Position numbers and translations under genes: made by a program
DNA from: Leucosporidium creatinivorum
Lineage: Eukaryota; Basidiomycota; Microbotryomycetes; Leucosporidiales; Leucosporidiaceae
Direction of reading: 5' to 3'
Length of the DNA: 64,000 nucleotides
Assembly: GCA_001600635.1 (NCBI GenBank)
Contig: BCKL01000024.1
Coordinates: 403,961 to 467,960, forward strand
In this document: piece by piece, positions 25,755 to 38,523 of the stretch
Layout of the letters: every line of letters starts with the position of its first letter
Position numbering within the stretch: the stretch's first letter is position 1
Notes under the pieces: generated by a model
Databases searched by the model: none
Told to the model about the DNA's origin: nothing
What the model saw: only the letters and a program-made list of their open reading frames with translations

Positions 25755-26350
25755 GTCCTCATCGCAGTGCTGTAGCAAGGCGGAAGAGTAGCAGAATACA
25801 GGCGGTCTGTGCTTGCCGGGGGGGGGGGGGACAAGGAGTGAAATTTTCGGAGTTGGCTTCTTGAAAACAGCTGAGAGCGACTTGATCTCGAGCCACGAGG
25901 TTGGACTACAGGAAACAACAAGAAGACGGTTTGTTGCTCAGCCGAGAGATCTAATCGGACAAGATCACATTTTCCCTCTCGTCTCAGGCTTGGACCCGTC
26001 GCCATTCCTTCCTAAGTCATCGAAGCCTTCTCGCTGCACCTGAACACGCCTAAGCGCTCCTCAAGATGGTCTTGATTGATGGCGTCAAGGTGAGTAGTAT
26101 TCTGTATCCCTCCCTTCCCTTATAGAGCCACCCGACCCTTCCGTACCGCTGAGCAACGCTGACTCGCTCTCTCTTCTCGTCGTCCTCAGTACGCCTGCCA
26201 ATCTTGCGTGAAGGGTCATCGGTCCAGCAAGTGCACACATACTACGCGCACCCTCGTAGAGATCAAGAGTAAGCCCTACAGCTAGATGAACTCGCGACTC
26301 GCTCTCTTCCGCCCGCGCCGCCCACCCTCTCTGATCAGCGGCTAACGAAT
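25755..26350 (+). repeat. Direct repeat, copy 2 (with the functional gene)
   Basis: Partner of 24138-24735. It holds the promoter and first two exons of the full-length copper-fist gene, with a 12-13 base poly-G run about 240 bp upstream of the ATG. Confidence 0.9.
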
Positions 26351-28489
26351 CGCCGTGGCGTTGCTCGACCACAGAGAAGGGTCGTCCAACGTCGCAGTGC
26401 TCTCACTGTAGAGATCTTCGCAAAACTCGAGCGGTACATGGAAGATGCGACTGCGCGGCAAGGGACACAGAAGGTGAGTCGCCGAACGCGCGGGGTATTG
26501 TTCGGTGCAGAAAAGCTGACGGATGAGGACGCTACAGAGCGACCAAAAGCCAAAGTACTCAAGAATGGTATCGCCGACCTTGCTCAGCTGGCTGCCGAGT
26601 CCGCCGAAGCAGGTGCGCCATTTCGCAAGCGCCGAGGAAGCCGAGCTGATGTCCATGTTCGCTGCAGGTCCATCTTCGCTCGCTGCATCATCTACCAACG
26701 TAGCTCCCGCTTGCGACTGCAACCAGAGCGGTAACTGCAGCTGCTGCACCGTCCTCTCGCGCGCGGGCAAGAAAGCTCCTTCAACTCCCGCCCTCTCCGA
26801 ATCACCTTCCTCGCCGACCGGATCCTCGGCCTCGATCAAGGGCGACCATAATCTCCCCCCTCTTCTTATGCCCCCTGCACCTGCCCCTCACTTCTACTAC
26901 CCAACGACCTCGGCGCCGTTCAACCCCTACCAGCAGCTTCCTCTCCCTTCTCCTCACCAGCAAGGCTACTTCCCCCTCGCTTCCACCTCGCAAATCGCCA
27001 ACGGCTTCGTGCCCCAGCAGAACCCCTTCGGATCGACTACACCTGCCGGCACTCCTCCCATCTCGGGCTTCCCTCCTCAAGCTCCGACACCCTCCTACGC
27101 TTCGTCCACCTTCCCCATCCGGTCGGGCTATCCTTCGCCCTACATGGGTCCCTCCTCATACTTCCCTACCCCTCTTTACAACAGCATGAACCCCTACACC
27201 TATCCCTCCGCTCAACCGACCTCAGCTTGTTTCGGCGGCGACTCGTGCATCTGCGGCGGCTGCGCTCATCAGGATCCACTCCGCTACAACACCCCGATGG
27301 CGATGCCCAGCGCACCAAGAGCGATCTCGTGCCCCTGCGATGAGGGCAGGGAGCAGGTCCCCGGCGCTGTCAGGTCGTGTTGCGGAGGAGCGCTCGCTCA
27401 GCTTCAAGCGGCGCAGGCGGCGGGCATGAGCATGGAGCAGCTGATGAGGACGATGGTGCAGGGATGCGCGTTGAACCTGCCGCCAATGCAGTGGCCTCAG
27501 CAGCAGCAGACGATGCCTTATCAGCAGCAGCCGATGGGAGGGGAGCTGGGATTCGCGCCGACGATGTCAATAACGGGAGGAGCAGGTCTACCACCGCTCT
27601 CGCAGCGTTGGGGGAGCAATGCGGGTGCAGTACAGGCCAGCGCCATGTTGATGGGGAACTACAACTCGGAGTCGGAGCAGCAGCCTCGCGTGAGTCGCTG
27701 CTTCGGCGCTGAATCTCGCGCTCCTCAAGCTGACCTCTTGCACAGCAGTGGACCGCTCCCGACCAGACCATCAAGCGCAAGGCTACGACCTGTCCCTCGC
27801 CGACCTACCCCTCCTCCTCGGGCTCTCGCACCCCTTCCGCCCCCCTCTGGTCAGGCGGCATCTCGTCGCCTTCCTCGCCTCAATCCTCCGTCGGCCTGTC
27901 CCTCAACTTTGACGACATGAACCTCGAGAACGTTGAGCTAGGGTGCGGCGGCGGATGCTCCTGCGTGCAACAATGCGACTGCAAGGGTGCCGGGAAGCAG
28001 GAAGGCGCGCCGAGCAGAGGCGCCGAGGGCGACATCGAGGAGCTCGTTCTCGCTGCCCCTCCATGTCGAGGCATCAAGATGAAGGCTCGCGTGCAGCCGG
28101 AGGACTCGATCAGCTATCGAACTTACAACCGACCGTCTCGCCGTCGTCGCACGGGCCAATCACCCCTCACCATCGAATGCCTCCCCGAGCCCACCTCCGC
28201 GCCCTCTCCTCCTTCCGCCTCCCTCGCCGCTCATGTTCCAGCACCCACTCCCGGCTTCTTCGGCCTTCCCACTTCGCTCGGCATGGACTCCTCCTTCGAC
28301 GACTTCGGCCTCTCCCTCGACTCGATGACCGCCGCCGACATTGAGGGCTTCGGCATGGGAGGGCAGCAGCAGCAGCAGCCGTACGAGCAGTCGGCGGCGG
28401 ACACGGTAGCGGTGACAGGAGGAGTACTCGAGTCGCCCAAGCTGCCCTACTTGCAGATGGCCGAGCTCATCGCCGCTGGTTTCTGCTGA
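26066..28489 (+). CDS. Copper-fist transcription factor (Ace1/Mac1/Cuf1 family)
   Basis: Exons 26066-26089, 26190-26268, 26375-26473, 26538-26612, 26668-27689 and 27746-28489 give 680 residues. The N-terminal copper-fist is canonical: Cys11-x2-Cys14-x8-Cys23-x-His25 zinc ligands followed by KKGRP (residues 35-39) for minor-groove contact, then CSHCRDLRKTRAVHGRCDC. Downstream are several Cys clusters that could bind Cu(I): CDCNQSGNCSCC soon after the domain, CFGGDSCICGGC near 280, CPC and CCGG near 310-325, and CGGGCSCVQQCDCKG near 500. Pro/Ser/Gln-rich stretches separate them. Family members control copper uptake or detoxification genes from the nucleus; which response this one drives cannot be told from sequence. 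Exon 1 codes for only eight residues, and a truncated duplicate of the 5' end lies upstream. Confidence 0.93.
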
Positions 28490-28873
28490 GGAGGAGGAGG
28501 AGAGGAGCTGTCTATAGTACCGATGTCTTGAGAGTGTTGCCCTTTTGTACTCCTCTACACTCCATAGTTTTACGTTATCCACTACTTCGCCTCAAGGCGA
28601 ATGGCTGAGACGTAGCGAAAGAGTTCGCCGAAGCGAATGAGCGCCGAGCCGATTGCCGCTCGAATTGGACAGGCCACGCGGTATCGACGAAGGTACAGCT
28701 CCATCTGGCGACCGAACATACCACCAGGGAAGACCAAAGCTTGCTCGATCTCTCAATGACTGCTCGCTCACTCGCCATGCTCGGCGAAGACTGATAGAAC
28801 GATTCCTGATTCCTTGTGAGGCATAAGGGACCTCGTCTCCTTCTGATACTCAATAATGATGATTCACTCTTGC
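28490..28873. other. Intergenic region between convergent genes
   Basis: 3' flanks of the copper-fist gene (+) and amino acid permease 1 (-). No gene seen. Confidence 0.5.
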
Positions 28874-31800
28874 CTAGTTCGTGAAGAGAGCCCTGAAGAG
28901 CTTGACGTGCCAAGGAGCGAGAGCGCGCTCGGCGCGGTACTCGCGCATCTCCTCGACGGTGAGCCATGACTTGCGACCGGTCTGGAGGTAAGAACCGAGG
29001 CGTCAACATCTTCGTGAGAGGCGAAGAGGCGACCGGCAAGCCGCCAAGGAGGCATTGAGGAGATCGAAGGCCGAAACTCACGTCGAGGTCAATATCCTTG
29101 AGAGCCTTGGGGAGGGTACGCTTCCAGACGAAGACGATGATCCAGATTCCCAGGAGGATGGGAGCGGCGAGGTAGGCGAGGAAGAAGTCTTGCACGGCCT
29201 GGCGAGGATCCTCCGACCTTCCTCCGATCGGCCAGACAGCCTAGGGAGAGGGAAGAAGGGTCAGCTTCAAGCGTCGGTGAGGTGTGAGGTCACACCGGGA
29301 ACTATCGACGTACGATGTAGAACTGGATGCACGCTGGAAGTCAGCGCACTGAAGAGAGTCGAGCGAATGCTCGGCGTTGTCTCACCTGAGCAATGAGGAC
29401 CAAGACGACAAGGACGCAGCCGAAAATTGAGCCATAGATACCTCCCATAGCGCGGAAGGGAAGCTCCTCGACCGAATGGCCTGATGAACAAGACGGGGAT
29501 GTCAGCTCGGCGCAGCAATCCAGCCTTCAACAACTTGGGGGCGCACCCTGAAGCTTCCAAGCCATGCGGAAGCTGTAGGAGAGCAAACGTAAGTGGATGA
29601 CGGAGCCAAGATCTGAGCACGTGACGTACCGAATGTGACAGAGGCAGATAGCTCTACGGAAGCGAACGCCGGACATCAGCGCCGAGCTCCATAAGGGTGA
29701 TGCAGGGAGGAATTGCTGTGACTCACCCCCAAGTGAACAAGGTACTCAGACCGGAAAGAGCGAGAAGCCAGTTGAAGACATCCTAGAAGAGCAAGCAGAC
29801 GCATGCAATGTCGAAGGGAGAGAGGAACGAGCCAGGTCAGCGCGCGCCGAAGGTGGGTCAATGTCGAGGCCTTACCGGTCCCGAGGCGGAGACGTTCACG
29901 TAGGCGATCTGTAGAGATGTATGAGTATTCGGCGCGAGATCGAGAAACGCTGGAGAGCGCTTACAGGACCCCAGGCGAGCACGAAGAGCACCGACCAGAG
30001 AGGGCGACCGGACTTGTCGACGTAGGAGAACACGCGAGGAGCATATCCCGTCTCGGCGAGAGCTGTGAGGACACGAGATCCAGCGTAGACGCAGGAGAGA
30101 CCGATGGAGAGGACCGAGATGCAGATGGTGACGTTGATGAGGTGGTTGAGTCCAGCAATGCCGGCCTTGTCGATCATGATAACGAAGGGAGAGGTTCCAG
30201 CAGTTCCATCATTTCCACCGAGGAGGCGCTCGTCGTTGTAAGGGAGGTTGAGACCGATAATGAGGAGGGAGCTGGATCGCCGAGAAGAGCTAGAGTTAGT
30301 GTCAAGATTTGTGAGGGGATGGGACAGCGGACACACGAGAGGTAGATGACAGTGATGCGCCAGAAGGTTCCCTTGACCGCAGCGGGCATGGTCTTGCGTG
30401 GATCGGGCGTCTCGGTAGCGGCAAGACCAACGAGCTCGGTTCCGGCTGAGAGAAGGCGGGGAGAGAGCTAATTAGCTCGGCTCGGTAAAGTGCAGCAACC
30501 AAGATTTTGAGCACGCGCAGAGCCCGTTCAGCTCCCCTGGGCTTCAAACAGCGACCAGACTCACCGAAAGAGAAAGCGGCGGTGACGAAAACGGCGCATA
30601 CTCCCTTAAACCCATTCGCGAGCGGTCCAGGATCCCTCCAGTATCTTCCTCCAACGTAAGACGTGTAGCTCCCATCCCCTGTGTCGGGTCCAGCTCCGCA
30701 GTTGACGACCTGTTTCGGCGAGTGCATCAGCGCCGAGCTCGCTTGATTGAGGGAGAGGTTTCGTACGATGCCGATGAAAATGAACATAACTACAACGAAG
30801 AGCTTGAGGCAACTTGACCAGAACTCTTCCTCGGCGAAGCTGTAGTAGAGGGGAAGAGCAAGGTCAGCCTTCGAAGATCATCGCCGAGCCCGAGCCCACC
30901 CAGGCGTCTTGAGGGCAGTCGACGTACCCGAGAGTGCCGAAAATGTTGATGAAGATGATAAGGAACCAGAAGCTACGGCATGGAGAGCGTTAGTGAGCAT
31001 GTCATCAGCGACCGTCTGCTCGGTGACCGTCTGTTCGGCGCCGGCGAAGTGCTCAGCGTCACCAACGCTGTCTAATACTTACATGGTGATCCAGCCGGCA
31101 ATCGGCACGCCGCCCGTCCAATATTGTACAGTGATACCAGCGGCAGTGAGCTCGACGGGAAGAGTGACCGTCCATTGAACTGTGAACGAAAGCTGAGTTT
31201 AGCCCGAGCGGTAGAGAGACATGCCGCTTGCGGGAAGAGAGACGCACGCAAGTAGTTCCAGCCGAGAGAAACACCGAAACCCTCGTCGAGGAAGCGGATA
31301 GCTCTAAGAAGGGAGAAAGGTTAGTCTGCGGTCGCCGAAATCCATTCGACGATGAAGAATAGGACATACAATGTGTAGAAGCCTCCACTGACGGGGTACA
31401 TGATACACATCTCTCCGAGACATTGAGTGACGTTGATGAGCATCTGTACGAGGGTCAGCGAAGGCGGGCGAGGGAGGTCAGTCTTCGGCGTTCGTTCGGA
31501 TCAGTCGAGAGACCACTCACGATTCCGATGAGTGACCAGGCGATAAGGATTCCGAGGGGTCTGTACAAGTGTCGTCAGCGAGGCTGCCTGGGAGCGTACA
31601 GCGAGAGGCGGCGCACCCTCCGTTGCGAAGAGCTGAAGGCAGTGAGCAGGCAGCGCTCGTTTCTGGCAGTTTACAGCCCATCCGCACGTCGCAAAGAGCT
31701 CACCTTGACCACTGCCGATGAAGAGTCCGGTTCCGATGGAGCCTTTGAAGCGAGCGAGCTAAGGTCAGTCGCCGAGCCGAGAATGGCGAAGCTCGGTCGC

Positions 31801-32269
31801 GAGCTCTGGAGAGCGACTCACCTCCGACGGCGATCATCTGCAGGTGACTGATAGTTGCATACAGCGCGTGAGCTTGCTATTAAGATTTACTTCGCCTCGT
31901 ATCGCTCGAAAAGCGGGACGTCGCTTTAGCGCAAGAGCGGAGGGTGAACTCACCGAGGCTTCATCTTCTGCTGAAGCATAGGGTTGGACCCCTCCTTAAG
32001 AGGATCGATGTTTGCTGCCTGTCCGGAGACTTTGAGACCTCTGTGGATGTTGGAACGATAGCGTGAGCTTCGGCGCTTCGGCGAACGGGGTCAACTGATT
32101 CTCACCCGGTGGTGCCGGGAGCGCGCTTGTAGGATTCAAAGCTGAGTCCCGCTCGAGTCCAGATAGACTCCTTGCTAGGATCGTAGAACTGTTGCTGAGG
32201 GGCGGAGGTGGTCGACGTGAAGACGTCGTCGCTCCCTTCCTTCCCCGAGTGCCTCTTGTCGTCGCTCAT
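28874..32269 (-). CDS. Amino acid permease 1 (AAT/YAT family)
   Basis: A leftward gene of roughly twenty small exons starting MSDDKRHSGKEG and ending ALFTN. It is a plasma-membrane amino acid/proton symporter of the fungal AAT (APC superfamily) type with about 12 membrane segments. Recognisable pieces in order: HLQMIAVGG-SIGTGLFIGSGQ (TM1 glycine motif), LGEMCIMYPVSGGFYTL, an EEEFWSSCLKLF segment, AGTELVGLAATETPDPRKTMP, AETGYAPRVFSYVDKSGRP, DVFNWLLALSGLSTLFTW, the ELPFRAMGG loop and the tail TGRKSWLTVEEMREYRAER. These match general and broad-range permeases of the GAP1 group; substrate range cannot be read from sequence. It lies 650 bp downstream of a close paralogue with the same exon plan, so a tandem duplication. 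Individual exon ends were not all fixed. Confidence 0.9.
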
Positions 32270-32920
32270 TGATGGTGTCTGTTCGTGAAGTGGCGAATGA
32301 AGTTCAAGAGAGCAAAGGGCGGTCGTGTGGGTCTGCAGGGAAGTCACCCGGCCCCGGCTTCTTATCATTCGAGCGGCGCATGTCAGTTTGCCAAGAGAAG
32401 GCTTGGAGGTGGGGGAGGCTCTTGGGTCGCCAATTGCGTTCGCAGGAGATGAGGGCTGAAGGAGATGAAGACGAAAGCGATGAGATGCAGGCGATGTCCT
32501 CAGCCTCAACCTTGTGCAGAAGTCAGGAGAGCTTGACGGAGTTCGTTTGTTCTTTGAGCTGCAGCGGAGGAGCAGAGATGAGCTCGGGAATCTGGTTTGT
32601 ATCTGAGTGACGTCGTAAATGTGTGGAAAGCGAGCAGCAGACCGATTGTGGGGCCTCAAACCTCTGACCTCAATCGCGAAAATCGAAGAGCTCGAGGGAA
32701 GATGCACAGGAGCAGAGGAAGATTGTCGGCCGAGAGAATCCGTCGAGATGCAGCGAGTTGAGACCAGCGAAAAAAGCGAGAAGAAGGTGAAGGAGGAAGA
32801 ATAAACCCGGATTTCTCGGTCGAGGTTAGGCGGGGAGAAGCAACCTTTTTGATAAATGCAACAGCCTAACATAACCCCCTACAATCTTCCCGATACCATA
32901 AATGTTCCGACGAAGCTCTC
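32270..32920. promoter_or_regulatory. Intergenic region between the tandem permeases
   Basis: Holds the promoter of permease 1 and the 3' end region of permease 2. No gene or clear GATA-site cluster that I can argue for. Confidence 0.45.
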
Positions 32921-35900
32921 CTAGTTGCTGAAGAGAGCGCGGAACACCTTGATGTGCCAGGGAGCGAGAGCTCGCTCGGCGCGGTACTCGCGCATCTCCT
33001 CGACGGTGAGCCACGACTTGCGACCGGTCTGGGGTGGGAGAAAATAGGTTAGCAAGGATGTCCGACTGGAAGCGACAAGCAGCAAGCCAGCCCAAGACGG
33101 CTGTGCGAGCAAGAACCGAGACTCACGTCGAGGTCGATATCCTTGAGCGCCTTGGGGAGGGTGCGCTTCCAGAGGTACACTCCAAACCACAGAGCGAGAA
33201 GGATGGGGAACGCGAGGTAAGAGAGGAAGAATGCCTCGGCGGCCTTCATGGGGTCGGGGTCGGTTCCGCCGATGGGCCAGACAGCCTGGAGGAGGGAAGC
33301 AAGGTCAGCTCGTTGTCTGAAGGGGCGTCCAGATCACACCGAGTAGCTGTGACGCACAATGTAGAACTGCAGAGACGAGAGAGGGGTTCAGCGCGATGAA
33401 GGGGAGCGAGGCGAAGCTCGGCGATGGCAAGAAGGCGGGCTCACCTGAGCGATAAGAACCAAAACGACGAGAACACAGCCGAAGACGGATCCCCAGATTC
33501 CACCCATGGCGCGGAAGGGAAGCTCTTCGATCGAGTGACCTGTGAGAAGAGGGAACAGGGTCAGCTCGGCGCACGTCCGAACGGCAAGGAGTCATCAACG
33601 CACCCTGAAGCTTCCATGCCATGCGGAAGCTGCAGGAGCAAATAGTTCAGTAGGCGGAGAAGTGGAGATGGACTGAGTGGGGCGTACCGAATGTGGCAGA
33701 GGCAGATGGCTCTGCGAGAGGGAAAGTCGAGAGTCAGTGCTGAAGCTTTCGTCGTCTAGATTCAGAGATGGTGACGTACCCCCAGGTGAAGAGAGTACTG
33801 AGACCAGAAAGAGCGAGGAGCCAGTTGAAGACGTCCTGTGGATGAAAAGAGGAGAGGCAGAAGGGAAGAGCCGAGAGGCCGGGTTGGAAGTCAGCGACCG
33901 CTTAATGAGGATGTGTCGGCCGTGATACGCAGACGTACACCTCCGGAGGAAGAGACGTTGACGTAGGCGATCTGAGAGAGTAGGAGAGGGTCAGCTACTG
34001 CTCAGGCGATGGAACGAAGAGTAAAGCCGACTCACAGGTCCCCAAGCGAGCACGAAGAGAACCGACCACAAGGGACGTCCAGACTTATCGACGTAAGCGA
34101 AGACACGAGGGGCGTATCCAGTCTCGGCGAGCGCGGTAAGCACACGAGATCCAGCGTAGACGCAGGAAAGGCCGATGGAGAGGACCGAGATGCAGATGGT
34201 GACGTTGATGAGGTGGTTGAGGCCAGGGATACCGGCCTTGTCGATCATGATAACGAAGGGGGAAGTTCCAGCAGTTCCGTCGTTACCGCCGAGGAGGCGC
34301 TCGTCGTTGTAGGGGAGGTTGAGGCCGACGATGAGGAGGGAGCTACAGCGCCGAGATGGGATAGGGTCAGCGCTCAGCGGGAGAGGCGAGATGGAGGCTA
34401 GCGCACGAGAGGTAGATAACAGTGATACGCCAGAAGGTTCCCTTGACGGCGGAGGGCATGGTCTTGCGTGGGTCGGGAGTCTCGGTGGCAGCAAGTCCGA
34501 CGAGCTCAGTTCCGGCTGCGAGGCGAAGAGAAGAAGCGGTCAGCACGGTCCTTCACTACTGCACCACTGCTCAGTGCACATCACTGCTACTCCGAGTGGA
34601 GCTCCTTGTGCCCCTCGGGCTGCGAAAGACTGTCAAACTCACCGAAAGAGAAGGCGGCGGTGACGAAAACGGCGCAAACACCCTTGAATCCATTCGCGAG
34701 CGGTCCGGGATCCCTCCAGTATCTGCCTCCGACGTAAGAAGTGTAGCTCCCATCCCCCGTGTCGGGCCCAGCTCCGCAGTTGACGACCTGTTTCGGCGAG
34801 GGAGCGTCAGCGCCGAAGACGGTCGTCGAGAGAGACATAGCGAACGATTCCGATGAAGATGAACATGACGACGACGAAAAGCTTGAGGCAACTGGACCAG
34901 AATTCCTCCTCGGCGAAGCTGGAGAACGACGAGAAGAGGGCGAGGTCAGCCGCCGAGCTGATCGCCAAGGCCGTCTCCTCAGCCTTATGGGAGCGGTGGA
35001 CATACCCAAGAGTACCGAAAATGTTGACAAAGATGATGAGGAACCAGAAGCTACAACGCCAAGAGCGTCAGCGACCGTCTGCTCAGCGCCGAACTGTTGA
35101 GCGCGACTCACAGCGTAATCCAGCCAGCGATTGGAACGCTGTCTGTCCAATATTGTACAGTGATACCCGCTGCCGTTAACTCGAGGGGAAGAACGACGGT
35201 CCATTGAACTGTAGGGATACGAGCGGAGGTCAGTACGAGTCGAAGAGTGGCGCCGAATCGTCGCCGAGTCGGAGGAGGAGATGCTACGCACGCAAGTAGT
35301 TGTAGCCGAGCGATACACCGAAGCCCTCATCGAGGAAACGAATTGCGAGCGTATAAAATCCACCACTGACGGGGTACATGATGCACATCTCTCCCAGGCA
35401 TTGCGTGACGTTGATGAGCATCTGAAGGGGTGCAGCGAGATGTGTCAGCGTTCTGCACGCCTGGCGAACAGTTGTATGTATCCCTCTTGCCTCCTTCTCG
35501 CCGGTGGTGCGCCCTTAAAGCCGCACCACCACGATCAAGCTTCGGCGCTCGGCGCTCGGCTCGGAGCTGTTCGGCTTCTCTTCCTTGGAGACTTGAGCCT
35601 GAGGTCAGACGACTCACAATTCCGATGAGCGACCAGGCGATGAGGATTCCGAGGGGTCTGTAGGAGAGTCGTCAGTACGGACTCGTCGTGAGCTGAATGA
35701 CGAGGGGCAGCGCACCCTCCGTTGCGAAGAGCTGGAACGAGAAGGAAGGTCAGCGCTCGTTCTGCAGGCTGTGGCGCTTCGCGGTATCATGAGGAGACTC
35801 ACCTTGACCAGTTCCGATGAAGAGACCCGTTCCGATTGAGCCTGTAGAGCAAGCGGCGGGGGATCAGTCGCCGAGCCGAAAACGGCCAAAGCTCATTTGC

Positions 35901-36384
35901 GAGCCCTGTAAAGCTACTCACCTCCTACGGCGATCATCTGCAGGTGACTAAGGGTTCCATACAACGTGTTAGCATGGTATCAGCTACATCTTGCCTCGTA
36001 TCGCTCGCAAAGCGGGGACGTCGCTTCAGCGCAAGAGCAGAAAGTGAACTTACCGAGGCTTCATCTTCTGCTGAAGCATAGGGTTGGACCCCTCCTTGAG
36101 GGGATCAATGTGTGCAGCATCTCCCGAGACCTTGAGACCTCTGTGAAAGATAGCACTCGAACGATCAGCACGGCTCTCGGCGAAGCAGGCAGGTGAAAAT
36201 CGGAAACTCACCCAGTCGTGCCGGGTGCGCGCTTGTAGGATTCGAGGTTGAGTCCCGCACGCGTCCAAAACGACTCCTTGCTGGGATCGTAAAACTGTTG
36301 CTGAGGGGCGGCAGTGGTGGAGACATAGACGTCGCTCCCTTCCTTGTTGGAGCCCGAGTGCTCCTTGTTGGCGTACTCGCTCAT
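32921..36384 (-). CDS. Amino acid permease 2 (AAT/YAT family), tandem paralogue
   Basis: Starts MSEYANKEHSGSNKEG and ends ALFSN, with the same exon series as permease 1 and very similar protein sequence (for example LKVSGDAAHIDPLKEGSNP against LKVSGQAANIDPLKEGSNP). It has the same 12-segment layout and signatures, including SIGTGLFIGTGQ, AGTELVGLAATETPDPRKTMP and TGRKSWLTVEEMREYRAER. Differences concentrate in the cytosolic N-terminus, the extracellular loop around the VQYWTDSVP segment and the last two membrane segments. Introns have diverged far more than exons, so the duplication is not recent. Role: uptake of amino acids at the plasma membrane; specificity unknown. Confidence 0.9.
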
Positions 36385-37318
36385 GGTTGTGGCGAGGGGG
36401 CGAAGTGATGTTGAGGAGCAAGAGCCGTGTTTGAACCGATTTCACAGAGACGAACTCCAGACCCCGCTCTGGTCCCTTATCATAGTGCAGCATGACCCTG
36501 AAGGCCACGTCCAAGCCTTGTCTTGGCAATCCTGGCAGTGGAGAAATTCGGCCTTCTTGGTCTGCCCGCACTGGAAAGTCTCCGTTCTGTGGTCTGCAGC
36601 GAGATGTACATGCGAGGAAGACGGTCAGGTTGACATCCTACTGATAGGAGAGCAGCTCGAACAGCAGCGAAAGGTGACCTTGGCTAGCTCAAGCTCGGCG
36701 GAGATGGGCCAGGAAGGCACCCCCAGCTTTCCTTGTCGTCGCCTTCGGCTCCAATCTGGGCTTGGGAGGCGAAGCCCCAGCTTCTTGTCCTACAACGGCA
36801 GACCGCGATACAGCATGGTCATGCTGCTGCTGCTCCTCCCATCTTCACGAGGACCGACGGCTGCCTGAGCTCGGTGAGGGGAAGCACAATCTTGGGCGGG
36901 GGATGCTGCTTGACAGACCGGGGTAGAGGGTGAGATAGATAGCTCACGAGATCTGTTTGGCGCTAACGAGCAGCCAGCAGACCTCACTTTAGTCGCGTGA
37001 GCTGAGCCGACAACTCGGCGAGTGACCTTCTCCCCTGGCTGCCGAGCTCCGAGCGTCGATCGTAGAGGGCGCGCCCAGGCAGCTTTGAATGTGGTCGAAA
37101 GCCGTGAAACAAGGTGCAGTCAAAGCAGCCAGCAGCAGTCGAGTTGTAGCACAGCAAAGAGCAAGCAGAGGCAGACGTAGGAGCTCAAGAGATGAACTGC
37201 CTCGTTCGCCGAGGGTCATCATCGCCTCGAAGCTCTCGGGACGCGTCTCTTAAGTTGCTACCAATTCTCTCGCTCTCATTTCGTCGACTCGAGTACAGCT
37301 TTGACCAGCACTCCAATT
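36385..37318. promoter_or_regulatory. Divergent intergenic region, permease 2 / SURF1
   Basis: About 930 bp between divergent starts. Several open frames cross it but none has recognisable content or splice support. No tRNA seen. Confidence 0.45.
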
Positions 37319-38523
37319 ATGTTCCCCCGCCTGCGCACCGCCTGCCGACCTTCAGCCTTGCCTCGACCATCTCCCATCCCTCCCAAATCGACCTTCACCT
37401 CCTCAGCTCGACAGCATGCCTCCACCGCCCCTCCCTCTCAACGCTCCCCTTACGCAACTCGTTCAAGACCTTTCATCTACGTCCTCGGGTTGATGCCCAT
37501 CTTCACTTTCGGTTTGGGGACTTGGCAGATCCAGAGGCTGAGGTGGAAACTCGACATGATTGAACAGTTGGAAAATAAGCTGCATAAGGAGCCTGTGAGG
37601 CTGCCCGCTAATATCGAGTGAGTCGCCACCTTCCTACCCCTGCTCGAAGAGCTGTGGAAGAGCTACAGAACCCGCCGAAACTGAGCGCAACGCGCGTCCT
37701 CTCTCCTCCGCCGCTCTCTCTTCCCGAAACAGCCCAGCAGCCGTCCCCGAGTTCGCCTACCGCAAAGTCTACGTCACAGGAGAGTACGACTACTCGCATG
37801 AACTGGAGCTGGGACCCAAGACGAGGGAGGGGGAGTTGGGCTATAATGTCGTTACGCCGTTGGTGAGGGGAGAGGGACAGGACACGATCATGGTGAACCG
37901 GGGGTTTGTGAAGAGGGAGAAGAGGAGTAAAGAGGAGAGGCCGGCGAGTTTGGTGAGTCGTTCTCCCGTCCATCGCCAGAGAGGAGGGAGAGCTGATCGA
38001 GTTGAGCCGAGCAGGAGAAAGGCCGCGTCGAGGTTATCGGCATGCTGAGGGACCAGGAGGCGCCCAATGCGTTTACTCCCGTCAATAAGCCCGAGAAGGA
38101 GGAGTGGGTCTTTTCCAACATTGAGGAGATGGCTAAGCATACTGGATCGGAGCCCGTTTTGGTCGACGAGGTGTTCGGTCAGTCCTCTTTTAGACTCTCG
38201 CCTCGCTTCCACGCTGACTGATTGGTGCAAATGAACAGTCGGACACGCCGGCGAGATCGCCACCAAGCTCAACGCAGGCATCCCCGTCGGCCGACCAGCA
38301 GAGATCCATCTTCGCAACCAGCACATGACTTACGCCGTGACCTGGTTCGTCCTGGCGCCCTCCTCCTGCCCTCTTCGTACGCTAATTCTACTCTCCTATT
38401 CTACTCTCCTTATCGATTGATAGGTACGCACTCTCCCTCGCCACCGCCTTCATGTTCTTCCGCCTCGTCAAGAAGCCGACCAGCGCCGTCTCGGTGAGGG
38501 AATTCCGTAAGGTCGATAGGTAG
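37319..38523 (+). CDS. SHY1: SURF1/Shy1 cytochrome c oxidase assembly protein
   Basis: Exons 37319-37617, 37733-37952, 38015-38177, 38239-38344 and 38424-38523 give 295 residues. An Arg/Ser/Pro-rich mitochondrial presequence is followed by TM1 (FIYVLGLMPIFTFGLGTWQIQRLRWK, whose GTWQxxRxxWK core is the SURF1 signature). Next come an intermembrane-space domain with FAYRKVYVTGEYDY and VNRGFVKREKR, the motif NQHMTYAVTWYALS leading into TM2, and a short basic tail. SURF1 proteins sit in the inner mitochondrial membrane and help insert heme into Cox1 during complex IV assembly. An in-frame ATG six codons upstream (37301) is an alternative start. Confidence 0.94.
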
